A stretch of 57,841 nt of DNA from a virus. The translations under genes and the position numbers were made by a program. The DNA is taken from positions 1 to 57,841 of the IMG/VR virus record IMGVR_UViG_3300030329_003145; one strand, written 5' to 3'. The notes below the pieces were generated by a model that ran no database searches, was not told where the DNA came from, and saw nothing but the letters and a program-made list of their open reading frames with translations. Positions 32,700 through 40,849 of this stretch are shown one piece after another (within the stretch, counting starts at the first letter, position 1; each line of letters starts with the position of its first letter).

Positions 32700-33271
32700 C
32701 CTTCCGCATAGTTGGTAATCGCACGGGCATACACGCCCGCGAGCTTCCCGCGATTACTGTTAATCATCTTCCACTCTTCGGCGTTACTCCCAAAAAACGG
32801 CTCTGCTATTACCGCTACAGGACGCACTTTGCGGAGTAGATATGATCCGCGCTGGTTACGGCCCCGTGGTTTTGCCCCCCTAACTTTCATGTCGGGAAAA
32901 GCCGTGGCCATCTCGTCACTTAAAATAGACGCAAATTTCTTGCCTCCTTTGCTAGTATGCCAATACAACCACTCATGCCCAGAAGCAGAGGGGCTAGCAG
33001 AATTAAAATGTAGCTCAATGACGGCGTCGATATTGTCTTCAATTAGCTTGCGGGCTAAATAATTAATGCCGCCGGTATAACTTTTATAGGGGTATTGGTC
33101 ATAGATAACGTAATCGCCCCCACTGGCCCATCCGTGGTTATTGCTCAACAAATGACCAATCCGGCGAACAAGGTCGCGGTTAAAATCCCACTCGGACAAA
33201 GTGTGGTCTCCAGTAGTATACGCTCCCTGGTCGCCTAAGCGGGAATGCCCGACTGCTAACCCGACCCTCAT
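32696..33271 (-). CDS. N-acetylmuramoyl-L-alanine amidase (endolysin)
   Basis: Amidase_3-type zinc hydrolase that cuts the amide bond between muramic acid and the peptide stem. The zinc and catalytic residues are all in place: H9 (VGHS), E27 (TLSEWDFN), H88 (IELHFNSA) and E157 (VIAEPFFGSN). At 191 aa it is only the catalytic domain, with no wall-binding repeat and no signal peptide, so release should depend on a holin. The neighbouring small membrane protein and spanin candidates complete a lysis cassette. Confidence 0.9.
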   Translation of the reverse strand: MRVGLAVGHSRLGDQGAYTTGDHTLSEWDFNRDLVRRIGHLLSNNHGWASGGDYVIYDQYPYKSYTGGINYLARKLIEDNIDAVIELHFNSASPSASGHEWLYWHTSKGGKKFASILSDEMATAFPDMKVRGAKPRGRNQRGSYLLRKVRPVAVIAEPFFGSNAEEWKMINSNRGKLAGVYARAITNYAEG

Positions 33272-33435
33272 TTTTTAATGACGCGGTAAAGAGATACGAG
33301 GCCGACTGAAATTCCAACAATAAGAGACCCTACTCTTAGCCAGTATTCAAACTGTTCCTGCATACTGGTGATGAGGCCCAGCATCGGAGCCGCCATGCCA
33401 ACTAGAGAGTCGATAACCTTGGAGTAGTTAATCAT
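33268..33435 (-). CDS. small membrane protein, candidate holin (55 aa)
   Basis: A 55-codon frame fills the space between the amidase and the 230-aa gene with ATGA overlaps at both ends (33268-33271 and 33432-33435). It has hydrophobic stretches at about residues 10-22 and 34-49, and a basic C terminus (YRVIKK). Position and topology suit a holin or antiholin. The 59-aa protein at 34450 is a competing holin candidate. Confidence 0.6.
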   Translation of the reverse strand: MINYSKVIDSLVGMAAPMLGLITSMQEQFEYWLRVGSLIVGISVGLVSLYRVIKK

Positions 33436-34124
33436 TTTTTGCGGTCTTTATCCCGTTTAGCCTTTTTCAGCAAGGCCCGTTTATTGGGGAGCAAACTTGG
33501 GTCGATAGTCCCCTTTCCTTTAGGCAGGGGGGTAGCCCTTTCTGGGGTTGGCGAAGCAGAAGAAGGAAGAGGAATCTTTCCCCGTTTAATCTGTTTGAGG
33601 GATTTGTCTGATAAACCTCTTTCTTTTTGAGGTCCGCGATAGTCTTCATCAGAAAGCCCACTATCGAGAAAGTTCCCGAACTTGTCATACTCTTCCTTAG
33701 TTGGAGCGAATCGGTCTAGCTCAGACAATACACGCCTAGTTTCTTTTTTTCTTTCGCTCTTCTTAATGGCCAAATAGTTTTGTCGTTTTTTCAATGCCTC
33801 CTTATAGGCCCTATCATCTGGAGATACGGGCTTGGGTTCCCCATACTTATTGGGTCTTCCCAATTTCTCCCACTCAAGATAATCTCGCTTATACTCTTTC
33901 CAAAATAGCTGAGATTCTGGCGAACGACGTTCTGCCGCTATGTATTCCGCCTTCTCTTCTGGGGAAGATATTCGGCTGGTAATTTCATTCAGTGCGCGTC
34001 GCCGACGAATAGCTTCTTCTAAATTCCGTCTATGTTTTATCCCAGCCGCTATCTGCTCTTTCCTGTAAGAGTCACCAATATACGGATTGAGAGCACGTTC
34101 AACGCTTCTTAAAAAATCTGACAT
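33432..34124 (-). CDS. basic, low-complexity hypothetical protein (230 aa)
   Basis: Very rich in Lys, Arg, Glu and Pro, with helices over the first 130 residues and a disordered basic tail ending in KKAKRDKDRKK. No enzyme motif. It lies inside the lysis cassette between spanin-like genes and the small membrane protein. A nucleic-acid-binding or minor virion role is possible; function unknown. Confidence 0.55.
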   Translation of the reverse strand: MSDFLRSVERALNPYIGDSYRKEQIAAGIKHRRNLEEAIRRRRALNEITSRISSPEEKAEYIAAERRSPESQLFWKEYKRDYLEWEKLGRPNKYGEPKPVSPDDRAYKEALKKRQNYLAIKKSERKKETRRVLSELDRFAPTKEEYDKFGNFLDSGLSDEDYRGPQKERGLSDKSLKQIKRGKIPLPSSASPTPERATPLPKGKGTIDPSLLPNKRALLKKAKRDKDRKK

Positions 34125-34128
34125 CGTA

Positions 34129-34350
34129 TTATTTTTCTCCTATTATGATTGCACGGCGGTATGAGTAATCACTGTGAAACTTGTGGTCTTCTCGCCCTAC
34201 CAAACTCCCCTCGCAGAACTCATACGTTTTCCCCTCGATCAGAGTGATCGTCGGAGGATCGTACAAGGCGCTTGCGTTCGCGGTCGATGCGTTGGGCAAC
34301 TCGTTCCATGAGCAACTTGCTAGCGGGATCACCAATAGATGCGAGAGCAT
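34129..34350 (-). CDS. candidate o-spanin lipoprotein, out of frame with the upstream gene (73 aa)
   Basis: Start proposed at ATG 34350, with GGAAG nine bases upstream; a TTG one codon earlier or an ATG at 34410 are alternatives. The first 13 residues form a hydrophobic signal ending in LASC, a lipobox with Cys13 as the lipidation site, followed by a short periplasmic-type domain. More than half of it overlaps the 77-aa gene at 34220-34453 in another frame, as in Rz/Rz1 spanin pairs. The N-region has little positive charge, which lowers confidence. Confidence 0.5.
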   Translation of the reverse strand: MLSHLLVIPLASCSWNELPNASTANASALYDPPTITLIEGKTYEFCEGSLVGREDHKFHSDYSYRRAIIIGEK

Positions 34351-34453
34351 CAAGACGATCTTCCAAGGCGTCGAGATGTCTGTCTCTTTGCAGGCGCACG
34401 AATTCGACATAAGCCTCTAAAGCAGCAGTTAGAAGACGCAGGAAAGCCTTCAC
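34220..34453 (-). CDS. candidate i-spanin-like coiled-coil protein (77 aa)
   Basis: Starts at GTG 34453, in a GTGA overlap with the preceding holin-like gene. A weakly hydrophobic N-terminal helix (residues 3-20) is followed by a long charged helix rich in Arg, Asp and Leu. This layout and the nested lipoprotein frame resemble an Rz-type i-spanin, although the membrane segment is weak for that role. Confidence 0.5.
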   Translation of the reverse strand: MKAFLRLLTAALEAYVEFVRLQRDRHLDALEDRLDALASIGDPASKLLMERVAQRIDRERKRLVRSSDDHSDRGENV

Positions 34454-34629
34454 TTAGACTTAGCCTTGCCCACATTGAGGGCGAGCCAGCTAATGACGCC
34501 TGAGATTCTTTGCACCCATTTGTTATCCGATTCATTCGGAGTCATGGTTGCGACTAGTGAGGCCACCGCAATAACGCTGGCTGCAATTTGCAGAAGTTGC
34601 TCTGCATTCTCTGTGATGTATTGAATCAT
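34450..34629 (-). CDS. holin-like small membrane protein (59 aa)
   Basis: One hydrophobic helix (about residues 11-29: QIAASVIAVASLVATM) is followed by TPNESDNKWV and a second amphipathic helix (ISWLALNVGKAK). The motif order 'hydrophobic helix, TP-x(4-6)-W, helix, NVGKAK' recurs in small phage proteins annotated as holins. It starts the lysis cassette and overlaps the spanin-like gene by GTGA. This is the stronger of two holin candidates. Confidence 0.65.
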   Translation of the reverse strand: MIQYITENAEQLLQIAASVIAVASLVATMTPNESDNKWVQRISGVISWLALNVGKAKSK

Positions 34630-34637
34630 GGTGGGGG

Positions 34638-35645
34638 TTACATTACGTTTGGTATAGCGCCCCCAATACCATCAGGGGCAAAATGGACAGCAGGTTTAGC
34701 AGCGCCTCGATAAGAATCGAGTTGCTCCTCTAAAAGACTACGGCAAATGGCCCAATGATAATTTGCACGTTCCAGGTCCGCGTTCTCATCAGCCGTGTTT
34801 CCCAACATAGCGTGTTTGATGGCGTTCAAACTAGACACATAAACAACATCCGTAGTGTCGAGCAGCTTTTTGAACTTCCGTTTGAGGAGCGCCCTGATCT
34901 GCATCGTGTCGGAATTATCATTAGAGATACGGTAGCGGCGATAGCGAGTTACTTGATTGGCCTGACGAAGGTCGGTTGCGGCTACAAGCGAGGCTGAAGA
35001 TCCTGTCTCCTCCCAAGTGAGCTTGACAGGAGCAGACAGTTCATCAGTTCCTACACGAATCTCACTGATGCTGGTAATGCTCGTAGTGCTGGTTGTAAGG
35101 CTGGCCTGTCCCCCACAATTAAACCGACCTCCCATAGATACTGAATGATCTGCGGTTGGTGAGGAAATGCCCGTCCCATCAGAAAAAGTTACATGGACTT
35201 TTCCTGATGCGGGAATCGTTGTGGCGGGGCTGATCGGTTGCAGCTTTAAGGAATAAGTCTTACCCGCCACAGGCTCCTCGACGGTGGCTGAGTAGCCGTC
35301 GTCCACAATGCCATACGCGGCCAGAGTGTCGTCGTCGTCGTCACGGCCAGTAAGCCGGTAATCGTGGAATTGCGAACGGATGACCCTCGGGTAAGAATGG
35401 TCGGTCGAGGTAGAATCCGTATCAACAACGGCTGAAATAATTGATTCTGCGTCGTCGGGGATAGTGAACGTGCTCCCCGAAGTAGTGATAACGTGCTCAA
35501 ATAACAGGTCGCGCCACATTCCCATATTGTAGAGGCGAGGAAGAGCCAGATTCAATTCTTTCAGGAACTGAGCAGAATTAGCTCCCCTGGACCCGCATAC
35601 TTCCAGCAGGGCATCTTCCACGCCTTGGACGGTCAATGTGGCCAT
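34638..35645 (-). CDS. putative tail/neck structural protein (335 aa)
   Basis: The N terminus (LKELNLALPRLYNMGMWRDL) and C terminus (KHAMLGNTADENADLERANYHWAICRSLLEEQL) are helical and flank a Ser/Thr-rich beta region of about 180 residues. The helix-beta-helix layout and the 'number of samples by gene' style C-terminal helix are typical of podovirus tail-tube/adaptor-type proteins. Placement between the tail-fibre-like genes and the lysis cassette supports a virion role, but the assignment is tentative. Confidence 0.55.
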   Translation of the reverse strand: MATLTVQGVEDALLEVCGSRGANSAQFLKELNLALPRLYNMGMWRDLLFEHVITTSGSTFTIPDDAESIISAVVDTDSTSTDHSYPRVIRSQFHDYRLTGRDDDDDTLAAYGIVDDGYSATVEEPVAGKTYSLKLQPISPATTIPASGKVHVTFSDGTGISSPTADHSVSMGGRFNCGGQASLTTSTTSITSISEIRVGTDELSAPVKLTWEETGSSASLVAATDLRQANQVTRYRRYRISNDNSDTMQIRALLKRKFKKLLDTTDVVYVSSLNAIKHAMLGNTADENADLERANYHWAICRSLLEEQLDSYRGAAKPAVHFAPDGIGGAIPNVM

Positions 35646-35694
35646 GATGAAAGCTAACAGATAGTGGGTTAAGGGTCAAGAGAGAGCCCCCGAG

Positions 35695-35722
35695 TTGCTT
35701 TTTGATCCTAAGTGTTTAATAT
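35695..35722 (+). promoter_or_regulatory. sigma70-like promoter with near-zero leader
   Basis: TTGCTT (35695-35700), a 16-nt spacer and TAATAT (35717-35722). The -10 box ends only 6 nt before the ATG at 35729, so the transcript should begin at or next to the start codon. No Shine-Dalgarno sequence fits in that space, implying leaderless translation. Confidence 0.6.
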
Positions 35723-35728
35723 AGTGAA

Positions 35729-36754
35729 ATGGCGAATGGGCTGACTAAAATATTAGGGCTCTTGGCGTCTTCATTTATTGCGGCTGCGCCCGCGCAGGAA
35801 ACGGTAACCCCGTTGTTTGGATTTCACACTGAACTGGTAGAAGCTAACACGGCTACACCGATCAGCGTTAATGTTACACGAACAAGGGACGGGATTCATA
35901 GCCAGACAATTGCTCAAACTTTTGGGCCGTATAACGAGTCAGGGCTACAGGAAGGTAGTGCCGAAGATAGAGTAGCCGACATTGTCTGGGTCAAGGAAGG
36001 TAACAGGTGGCTCCAGTTCTACTTTAATAACGGCTGGAAAGCCGTGGGGTATCGGAACGCCGATATGTCAGGGTATGCCATCCCACATGATAGAGGGTTC
36101 TTTATCGAATCTCGCGCTGATAACGACTGGCTAATTGCTTTCGGCGGGTATGTTCGCCAAGACCCAATGGTCTATTATGTTACTCAGGGGTTTAACATAT
36201 TGAACAGGGGGTTTCCGATTCCTATCCCTTTGCATCATTCAGGAATCGAAAGATCACACGGGTTCGGTCCAGACGACATTGTGTGGCTCTACGACGAGGG
36301 GGGTGTGTATAACAGATACTATTACGAAGGGGGCTGGAAAAAGATCGGCTCCAGTGGGGACTATGGCGAAGTAGTTATTCCATCTACACTTGTGATCCAG
36401 ACAATGGGTAAAGGAGGAAGGGTAGTGCTATTTCCGCCGCAGGGCCTTCAGAAATCCAAGACCCTGCCGAACAAAACACTGGTCCCGCCGCCGCCAATGC
36501 CGCAAGTGGGCATGGCTTTTACCCAGAACGAACGAGGCACTGAACTGTTCCAGATTTCATGGAACGCCTGGGGGCCGAAGGTTCTCTACCGGACAGAGGT
36601 GTTTGAAGAGAACTGGTTTGAAATCTCGGCCAAGTCGGGCCACCCACAACAGACACTTTTTGACGAGGCGATCATGGTGACCGCCGCAGGTCGTATCAGG
36701 CTACGTTGGGGGATCGCAAGAGTGAGAGCCGAGTGGGGCGGGAAAACGGATTGA
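35729..36754 (+). CDS. secreted protein with paired aromatic repeats, possible moron gene (341 aa)
   Basis: A signal-peptide-like start (hydrophobic core about residues 8-18, AAAPAQE cleavage-like region) is followed by two related segments: DIVWV...WLQFYFNNGWKAVG...AIPHDRGFFIESR and DIVWLY...YYYEGGWKKIG...VIPSTLVIQTM. This pattern resembles secreted proteins I associate with Verrucomicrobiota and relatives (TIGR02597-like; recall, not searched). It is the only plus-strand gene in the 31.8-48.0 kb structural block and has its own promoter, so it may be an independently expressed host-derived gene. Function unknown; a surface or superinfection role is speculation. Confidence 0.65.
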   Translation: MANGLTKILGLLASSFIAAAPAQETVTPLFGFHTELVEANTATPISVNVTRTRDGIHSQTIAQTFGPYNESGLQEGSAEDRVADIVWVKEGNRWLQFYFNNGWKAVGYRNADMSGYAIPHDRGFFIESRADNDWLIAFGGYVRQDPMVYYVTQGFNILNRGFPIPIPLHHSGIERSHGFGPDDIVWLYDEGGVYNRYYYEGGWKKIGSSGDYGEVVIPSTLVIQTMGKGGRVVLFPPQGLQKSKTLPNKTLVPPPPMPQVGMAFTQNERGTELFQISWNAWGPKVLYRTEVFEENWFEISAKSGHPQQTLFDEAIMVTAAGRIRLRWGIARVRAEWGGKTD

Positions 36755-37126
36755 GTAATCGGGGTCTTTTGCGTTTTCCTGTGCTTTTATGTAGTCAGGA
36801 AAATCTTTGTTTTTAACGGAAAAAATCCTGACAGGCATAGTTGTGTAACCATTATCCAGCAAGACCGTGGCCCTGTGTCGGCCCGCGTGTTCTGTGACCC
36901 TGCCGTCTTGTATGACTAGGTGTGGGAGAAGAAAAAAGGGGAGTCCTGCATTAAAAGCATTTCTCGCGTGGGGTCTTTCTTCTTTGGCTAAGAACCTAGA
37001 AAGGCTCAAAAAGTCTTGGATATTAAATTCAAACAAAGACCATTCAAACCCACTGTAACCCACAGGGGCTTCTTCAAAGATACCCTTTGCAAAACAAGCA
37101 GTCGCGCATTTAGCTGCCAGTGTCAT
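36701..37126 (-). CDS. ParB-like/DGR-x-H-GRHR domain protein (141 aa)
   Basis: Contains IQDGRVTEHAGRHRATVLL followed by MPVRIF, a signature I know from ParB/sulfiredoxin-like segments in phage and polyvalent proteins, where GRHR forms a nucleotide- or phosphate-binding corner. The rest is unassigned. It is convergent with the secreted protein gene (54-bp overlap) and overlaps the upstream tail gene by 17 bp. Confidence 0.6.
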   Translation of the reverse strand: MTLAAKCATACFAKGIFEEAPVGYSGFEWSLFEFNIQDFLSLSRFLAKEERPHARNAFNAGLPFFLLPHLVIQDGRVTEHAGRHRATVLLDNGYTTMPVRIFSVKNKDFPDYIKAQENAKDPDYSIRFPAPLGSHSCDPPT

Positions 37127-37865
37127 TCACTCTACCAAGGAGGAAGATCGACCAATGGACATCACTAGATATGTCTTGGGTCACTTGTGCATCTTCGTTC
37201 ACAGACCCTAATTTTACACGGTATGTTCCTACTTCAATAGTGCCGTCTCCAGTGGTCTGTCTGTCAAGGGCGCTATGGCCAATAGCAACAGCAGGTATGT
37301 CTGACTGAGCCGTCGTCCCGTCTACTGTCACCCAGCACTTGGTGACCTTATCGGCATGGTCAAGGTCAACTTTCCAATAGAGGTAAACGTCACCATACCC
37401 GTCCAGTTGATGATATTTTGTGTCGTTGTCGTTAAAGTTAATCCCCGAAGTCATTGATGCGCCGTCTTCCGTGTCTATTGTAGGGACTTTTGCGTTTAGA
37501 CCGTCTACAACATTTTGTCCTGAGCGACCGTGATTGTGGGCTGCGTTTGTTTGGGCTGTAACCCCTCCATGCGTGGGGAAACTTTCTCCGTCCTGCTGCG
37601 TCCCTGACGGCCATGTATCAGTATCAATATCCTCCGCTAACAAAGTGCCGTCACCGTTTATCCCATAGTAAAGATTGATCTGGTCAATCCTCCAAAGCAA
37701 CTGCCCATAAGCAACCTTCGCCCCGCCCTCACCGTGCATCAGCGCAAACGCATGGGGGCGGTGCAGGATCTCAGGGTCTTCGGGAGGGTTTGTTCCGGCA
37801 TCAAAGCTACCGATAACAGACCCATCAGGGTAGGTGGTAGGGGGGATATCTTCTAATTCGGCCAT
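37110..37865 (-). CDS. putative tail appendage protein (251 aa)
   Basis: A beta-rich, Gly/Asp/Thr-rich protein with many short strands and few helices, typical of phage fibre or baseplate components; AHNHGRSGQN and HQLDGYGDVYLYWKVDL are characteristic stretches. It shares a single base with the 540-aa gene at 37865. No enzyme signature. The virion role is inferred from composition and neighbours. Confidence 0.55.
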   Translation of the reverse strand: MAELEDIPPTTYPDGSVIGSFDAGTNPPEDPEILHRPHAFALMHGEGGAKVAYGQLLWRIDQINLYYGINGDGTLLAEDIDTDTWPSGTQQDGESFPTHGGVTAQTNAAHNHGRSGQNVVDGLNAKVPTIDTEDGASMTSGINFNDNDTKYHQLDGYGDVYLYWKVDLDHADKVTKCWVTVDGTTAQSDIPAVAIGHSALDRQTTGDGTIEVGTYRVKLGSVNEDAQVTQDISSDVHWSIFLLGRVNDTGS

Positions 37866-39487
37866 CAGGAAGGAGGATGAACTGAAACAACTTCAAGTAG
37901 ATACCCGCCACGGAAAGGCTTCTGGCTAACCGCTCCAGTAAACGCGCTAGACGGCCAGTCAGTCGGGTCAGATGCCCTACACCAAGGTTTAGGGAATGCA
38001 TATTCGCCCAGCTTGTATGTAGGGTGTTCCGTGCCAATAAAGTCAATCAAGGTAATAGCCTGGGTGAGAACATTAGAAACGCTCACGTTGTATTGAACGC
38101 CTCGGTAAACGGCACTAGACGTTTTGAAAACAGTAGGGTCAGGTATGCTGTCAGACGAAGTGAACTTCGTTTTTTTCCACACCTGCTTCACAGTCATCTT
38201 AGTCGGGCCGCTAAAACCGTCCTTGCCCTCCTTCATTCGTACAGTCACCGTGGTCTGGCTGGCTCCGTCTTTTCTGTTGGCCGTGTTAAAGTGCAGGCTG
38301 TCAACAACAGAGGGCCATGTGAAGTTCTGCCAAGTGTCGTAACTACGTATAACTTTTCCGTTATACTCATCCGAAAGACCCTGCGGGATTACATCTTGGA
38401 TAGTTACCTGCCACCAGTCCTTGCTGAGTTGCTGGGTTTCAAAGTTTTGGCCCGCAGTGCTCAACCCCCAATTAGCTTCAGCCTCGTAAGCGGTAGTTCC
38501 GGCTTCTCTGGCCCCTGCGGGGGTCGTAAAGTTTTCACCCCGATGAACTAGCTTCACAACTGTTTTTAAGATCCCCCCAGTCGCGGGGTCTAACGACTGC
38601 GAAACAATATCAATGCGAAGAAAATAAACCCGCTGTTCGACAACAAACAAAGCATCTAGTTCCTGATCTCCGATGCGCTTTTGCTGGCGCGTCATCAGGA
38701 TGTAATCAGTGGAAACTAATTCTTCGTCGGTTGTGGACCCCGCACCGTCGTGGTATTCCACTAAGTTTTGCGCCCTAAACACATTGCCTGGATCAGGCAT
38801 CAGGTCGCCCGCATTGTAATTAGCGTCGGGGTCTACAAAGTCTGAGCGGAGATTAACGTAGGTGCGGACAACGGTATTGTATTTATTACCCCCTAAGTCG
38901 GCCTGGCTATACTCGAAGTTGTAGTCATCTTGGTGCTGGCGGTCGGCGGCATAGTAATACTGGAAAAACAAACCATTCGCATCCGCTTGCTTTACATGGC
39001 ATAACTTATGGTTTGGGAATTTTTCTGTATCGGGGTGAGCCGTCCCATACTGAGGATGGGTCTTGTAGACGAGGGTGTTGGCAGCCGTTACATCAGATGC
39101 TGTCCACGAACTGGTGGAGCCGGTGCCACGCACAAAATACTTAAATGTATTTGTATCCTCCTCCCTTATTTCAAACGTCCCGTTTGCGCTAAGGCCATTA
39201 CTGCCAGCAGGGGCATTTTCAACCGTGACTACATCTCCGACAGCATAACCGTGGGATGCAGAAGTTACCTGAACAAGGAACCCTACTTCATGGTAGTCAG
39301 AGTCAGTAACAGACCCAGCCGTGTTTGACTGAGTCGCAGACGAAATAGCCGTTACCGTTTTACCTCCCCCAGCCCCAATGGTCTTTGCATCAACCGTTTC
39401 GTAGAACAGCAGGTCCGCAACGCTTGGTGATACAAACGAGAGGACACTCTGACGTTCTGGCGAAGGTTGGTTGCGTTGGATGGGCAT
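37865..39487 (-). CDS. putative tail/appendage structural protein (540 aa)
   Basis: Large beta-rich protein without recognised catalytic motifs. The N-terminal portion (residues 1-30) is helical, followed by repeated Gly-Ser-Thr strand regions (GYAVGDVVTVENAPAGSNG) of the type found in baseplate and fibre proteins. It ends with an aromatic segment. Co-directional with capsid and adsorption-type genes, so a virion component is likely. Confidence 0.6.
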   Translation of the reverse strand: MPIQRNQPSPERQSVLSFVSPSVADLLFYETVDAKTIGAGGGKTVTAISSATQSNTAGSVTDSDYHEVGFLVQVTSASHGYAVGDVVTVENAPAGSNGLSANGTFEIREEDTNTFKYFVRGTGSTSSWTASDVTAANTLVYKTHPQYGTAHPDTEKFPNHKLCHVKQADANGLFFQYYYAADRQHQDDYNFEYSQADLGGNKYNTVVRTYVNLRSDFVDPDANYNAGDLMPDPGNVFRAQNLVEYHDGAGSTTDEELVSTDYILMTRQQKRIGDQELDALFVVEQRVYFLRIDIVSQSLDPATGGILKTVVKLVHRGENFTTPAGAREAGTTAYEAEANWGLSTAGQNFETQQLSKDWWQVTIQDVIPQGLSDEYNGKVIRSYDTWQNFTWPSVVDSLHFNTANRKDGASQTTVTVRMKEGKDGFSGPTKMTVKQVWKKTKFTSSDSIPDPTVFKTSSAVYRGVQYNVSVSNVLTQAITLIDFIGTEHPTYKLGEYAFPKPWCRASDPTDWPSSAFTGAVSQKPFRGGYLLEVVSVHPPS

Positions 39488-39493
39488 GGTTCA

Positions 39494-39730
39494 CTATTCG
39501 GGGGGATCAACGGGTTCTGTCCATTCTTCAGTCTGCAAGATGGCCAGCATCTCAGAATGAGTATTGGTCGTCTTGCCCACCAGAAAATCTGGAGTGTCCC
39601 CTTCAAATTTAACAAAGGTTTTATCTCCGTTTAATGAAAACCGAAGAGTTTCGGCAGAATCCTCAATGACTTCGTTGAAGTTGATATTCACAACCTCGTC
39701 AGCATCCAGTATGACAAATGTTCTACTCAT
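39494..39730 (-). CDS. hypothetical protein (78 aa)
   Basis: Small acidic protein predicted to be mostly beta in the first half (TFVILDADEVVNINFNEV), with an acidic Pro-rich end. It lies 6 bp upstream of the 540-aa gene and 2 bp downstream of the LamG-like gene. Possibly a fibre accessory protein or chaperone; function unknown. Confidence 0.55.
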   Translation of the reverse strand: MSRTFVILDADEVVNINFNEVIEDSAETLRFSLNGDKTFVKFEGDTPDFLVGKTTNTHSEMLAILQTEEWTEPVDPPE

Positions 39731-39732
39731 GG

Positions 39733-40500
39733 TTAGCTTGGGACATCACTAGCAAAGGCAGACCCACCTGCAAGGGTGCCATCATTACTTCCGCTTCCTT
39801 GGTCGGTTATGGTGCTTCCGGTTCCACTGTCATTATCTCCGCATCTCCAGTAAGCCCACAGCGTGTCTGAGTTATCGTAATTTCCTGCGTCAACAGTCAA
39901 ATCGGTAGGTTCTCCTGAATTATAAATCGCAGTGATTGCATCAGCATCCAAGGCTTCTGTCCAGATACCTACCTCATCAACATGACCGTCAATGGTGTTG
40001 GTTAGCGTGATGCCGCCACTGGCGTGGGAGTTCGTCCCACCCAAAAAGAAATTGGAAGGTGGGTTCTTGGACGACCCCGGAACGTAGCTATGGCTAGAGC
40101 ATTCGGCTGCATTAACATATGTTTTCAGTGTGCCTCCAGAAGTTCCGGTCAACACCATGTGATACCAGTTACCAGTGGACATAGCACCAGCACTGATGCT
40201 CCCGTAGGAAGACCCTGCCTGATAACCAGCGTATGTATAGGCCCCTCCGTAAGTTCCCATATAGAACTGCTTGCCTGAAGTGCTAACCCCAATCGCATTG
40301 ATGCCGCCCGTGATTACATCGAACTTGGCCCAATATGCGAGTGACCCTCCGTTGTGGAGGAAGTCAATGTCTGTTCCCGTAGCACAACTAACGTAATCGT
40401 CAGACCCGTCCGTGTCGATGGAGTAGGTGTTACTCCACGAAGCAGGAGGGGCGTGCCGCTTCTGGTGCGCGGCCAGACCGAGTGACTGTCCTAGACGCAT
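39733..40500 (-). CDS. LamG/concanavalin A-like lectin-domain protein (255 aa)
   Basis: Start set at ATG 40500, which overlaps the upstream stop as TAATG. Residues about 30-215 show the LamG jelly-roll pattern: DGSDDYVSCAT, SLAYWAKFD, NWYHMVLTGTSGGTLKTYVN, NFFLGGT, and GHVDEVGIWTEALDADAITAIYNSG, which is the classic 3' strand-helix of LamG_3 domains. Such domains bind carbohydrates; on a phage they suit receptor binding or capsid decoration. It is a good candidate adsorption protein. Confidence 0.82.
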   Translation of the reverse strand: MRLGQSLGLAAHQKRHAPPASWSNTYSIDTDGSDDYVSCATGTDIDFLHNGGSLAYWAKFDVITGGINAIGVSTSGKQFYMGTYGGAYTYAGYQAGSSYGSISAGAMSTGNWYHMVLTGTSGGTLKTYVNAAECSSHSYVPGSSKNPPSNFFLGGTNSHASGGITLTNTIDGHVDEVGIWTEALDADAITAIYNSGEPTDLTVDAGNYDNSDTLWAYWRCGDNDSGTGSTITDQGSGSNDGTLAGGSAFASDVPS

Positions 40501-40832
40501 TAGACTGCGTGGTAACAAAGGACGGTTCCAGAGCGGAGCTTTACGGCTTCAAACTGACCGTAGATAGTTACTCCCACAGGAATCTCAAGGCCAGCCGCAT
40601 CACTCGTTCTCTTGAACTGCTTGGCTGCGGTAGACGAATCAACGAGACCGCGCCAGATGGTGCAGTCCCCGTCAGCGGCGGCGTCACTGTCATTATCGTT
40701 GCCGTCAAATACTGCGGCTTCAAGAATGAGAATCGCGCAATAGCCACCAGCCCGATTAGCTCCTTCAGTTCCAGTGAGCATAGTTGCCCCTGCCTGGCCG
40801 AATGATTGTTTGTCGATATTGGATGTTGCCAT
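40500..40832 (-). CDS. putative virion protein (110 aa)
   Basis: Small beta-rich protein with Ala/Gly-rich strands and no catalytic motif. It is directly upstream of the LamG gene and downstream of a 204-aa beta protein, all minus strand. Probably a minor structural or decoration subunit. Confidence 0.55.
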   Translation of the reverse strand: MATSNIDKQSFGQAGATMLTGTEGANRAGGYCAILILEAAVFDGNDNDSDAAADGDCTIWRGLVDSSTAAKQFKRTSDAAGLEIPVGVTIYGQFEAVKLRSGTVLCYHAV

Positions 40833-40849
40833 GATTGGTTGTTGTTAAA

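Noticed and set aside
35651-35679. Minus-strand promoter for the 335-aa tail gene (TTGACC, 17 nt, TAGCTT)
   Set aside because: The -35 is good, but the -10 matches the consensus at only three positions, so it was not listed as a feature.
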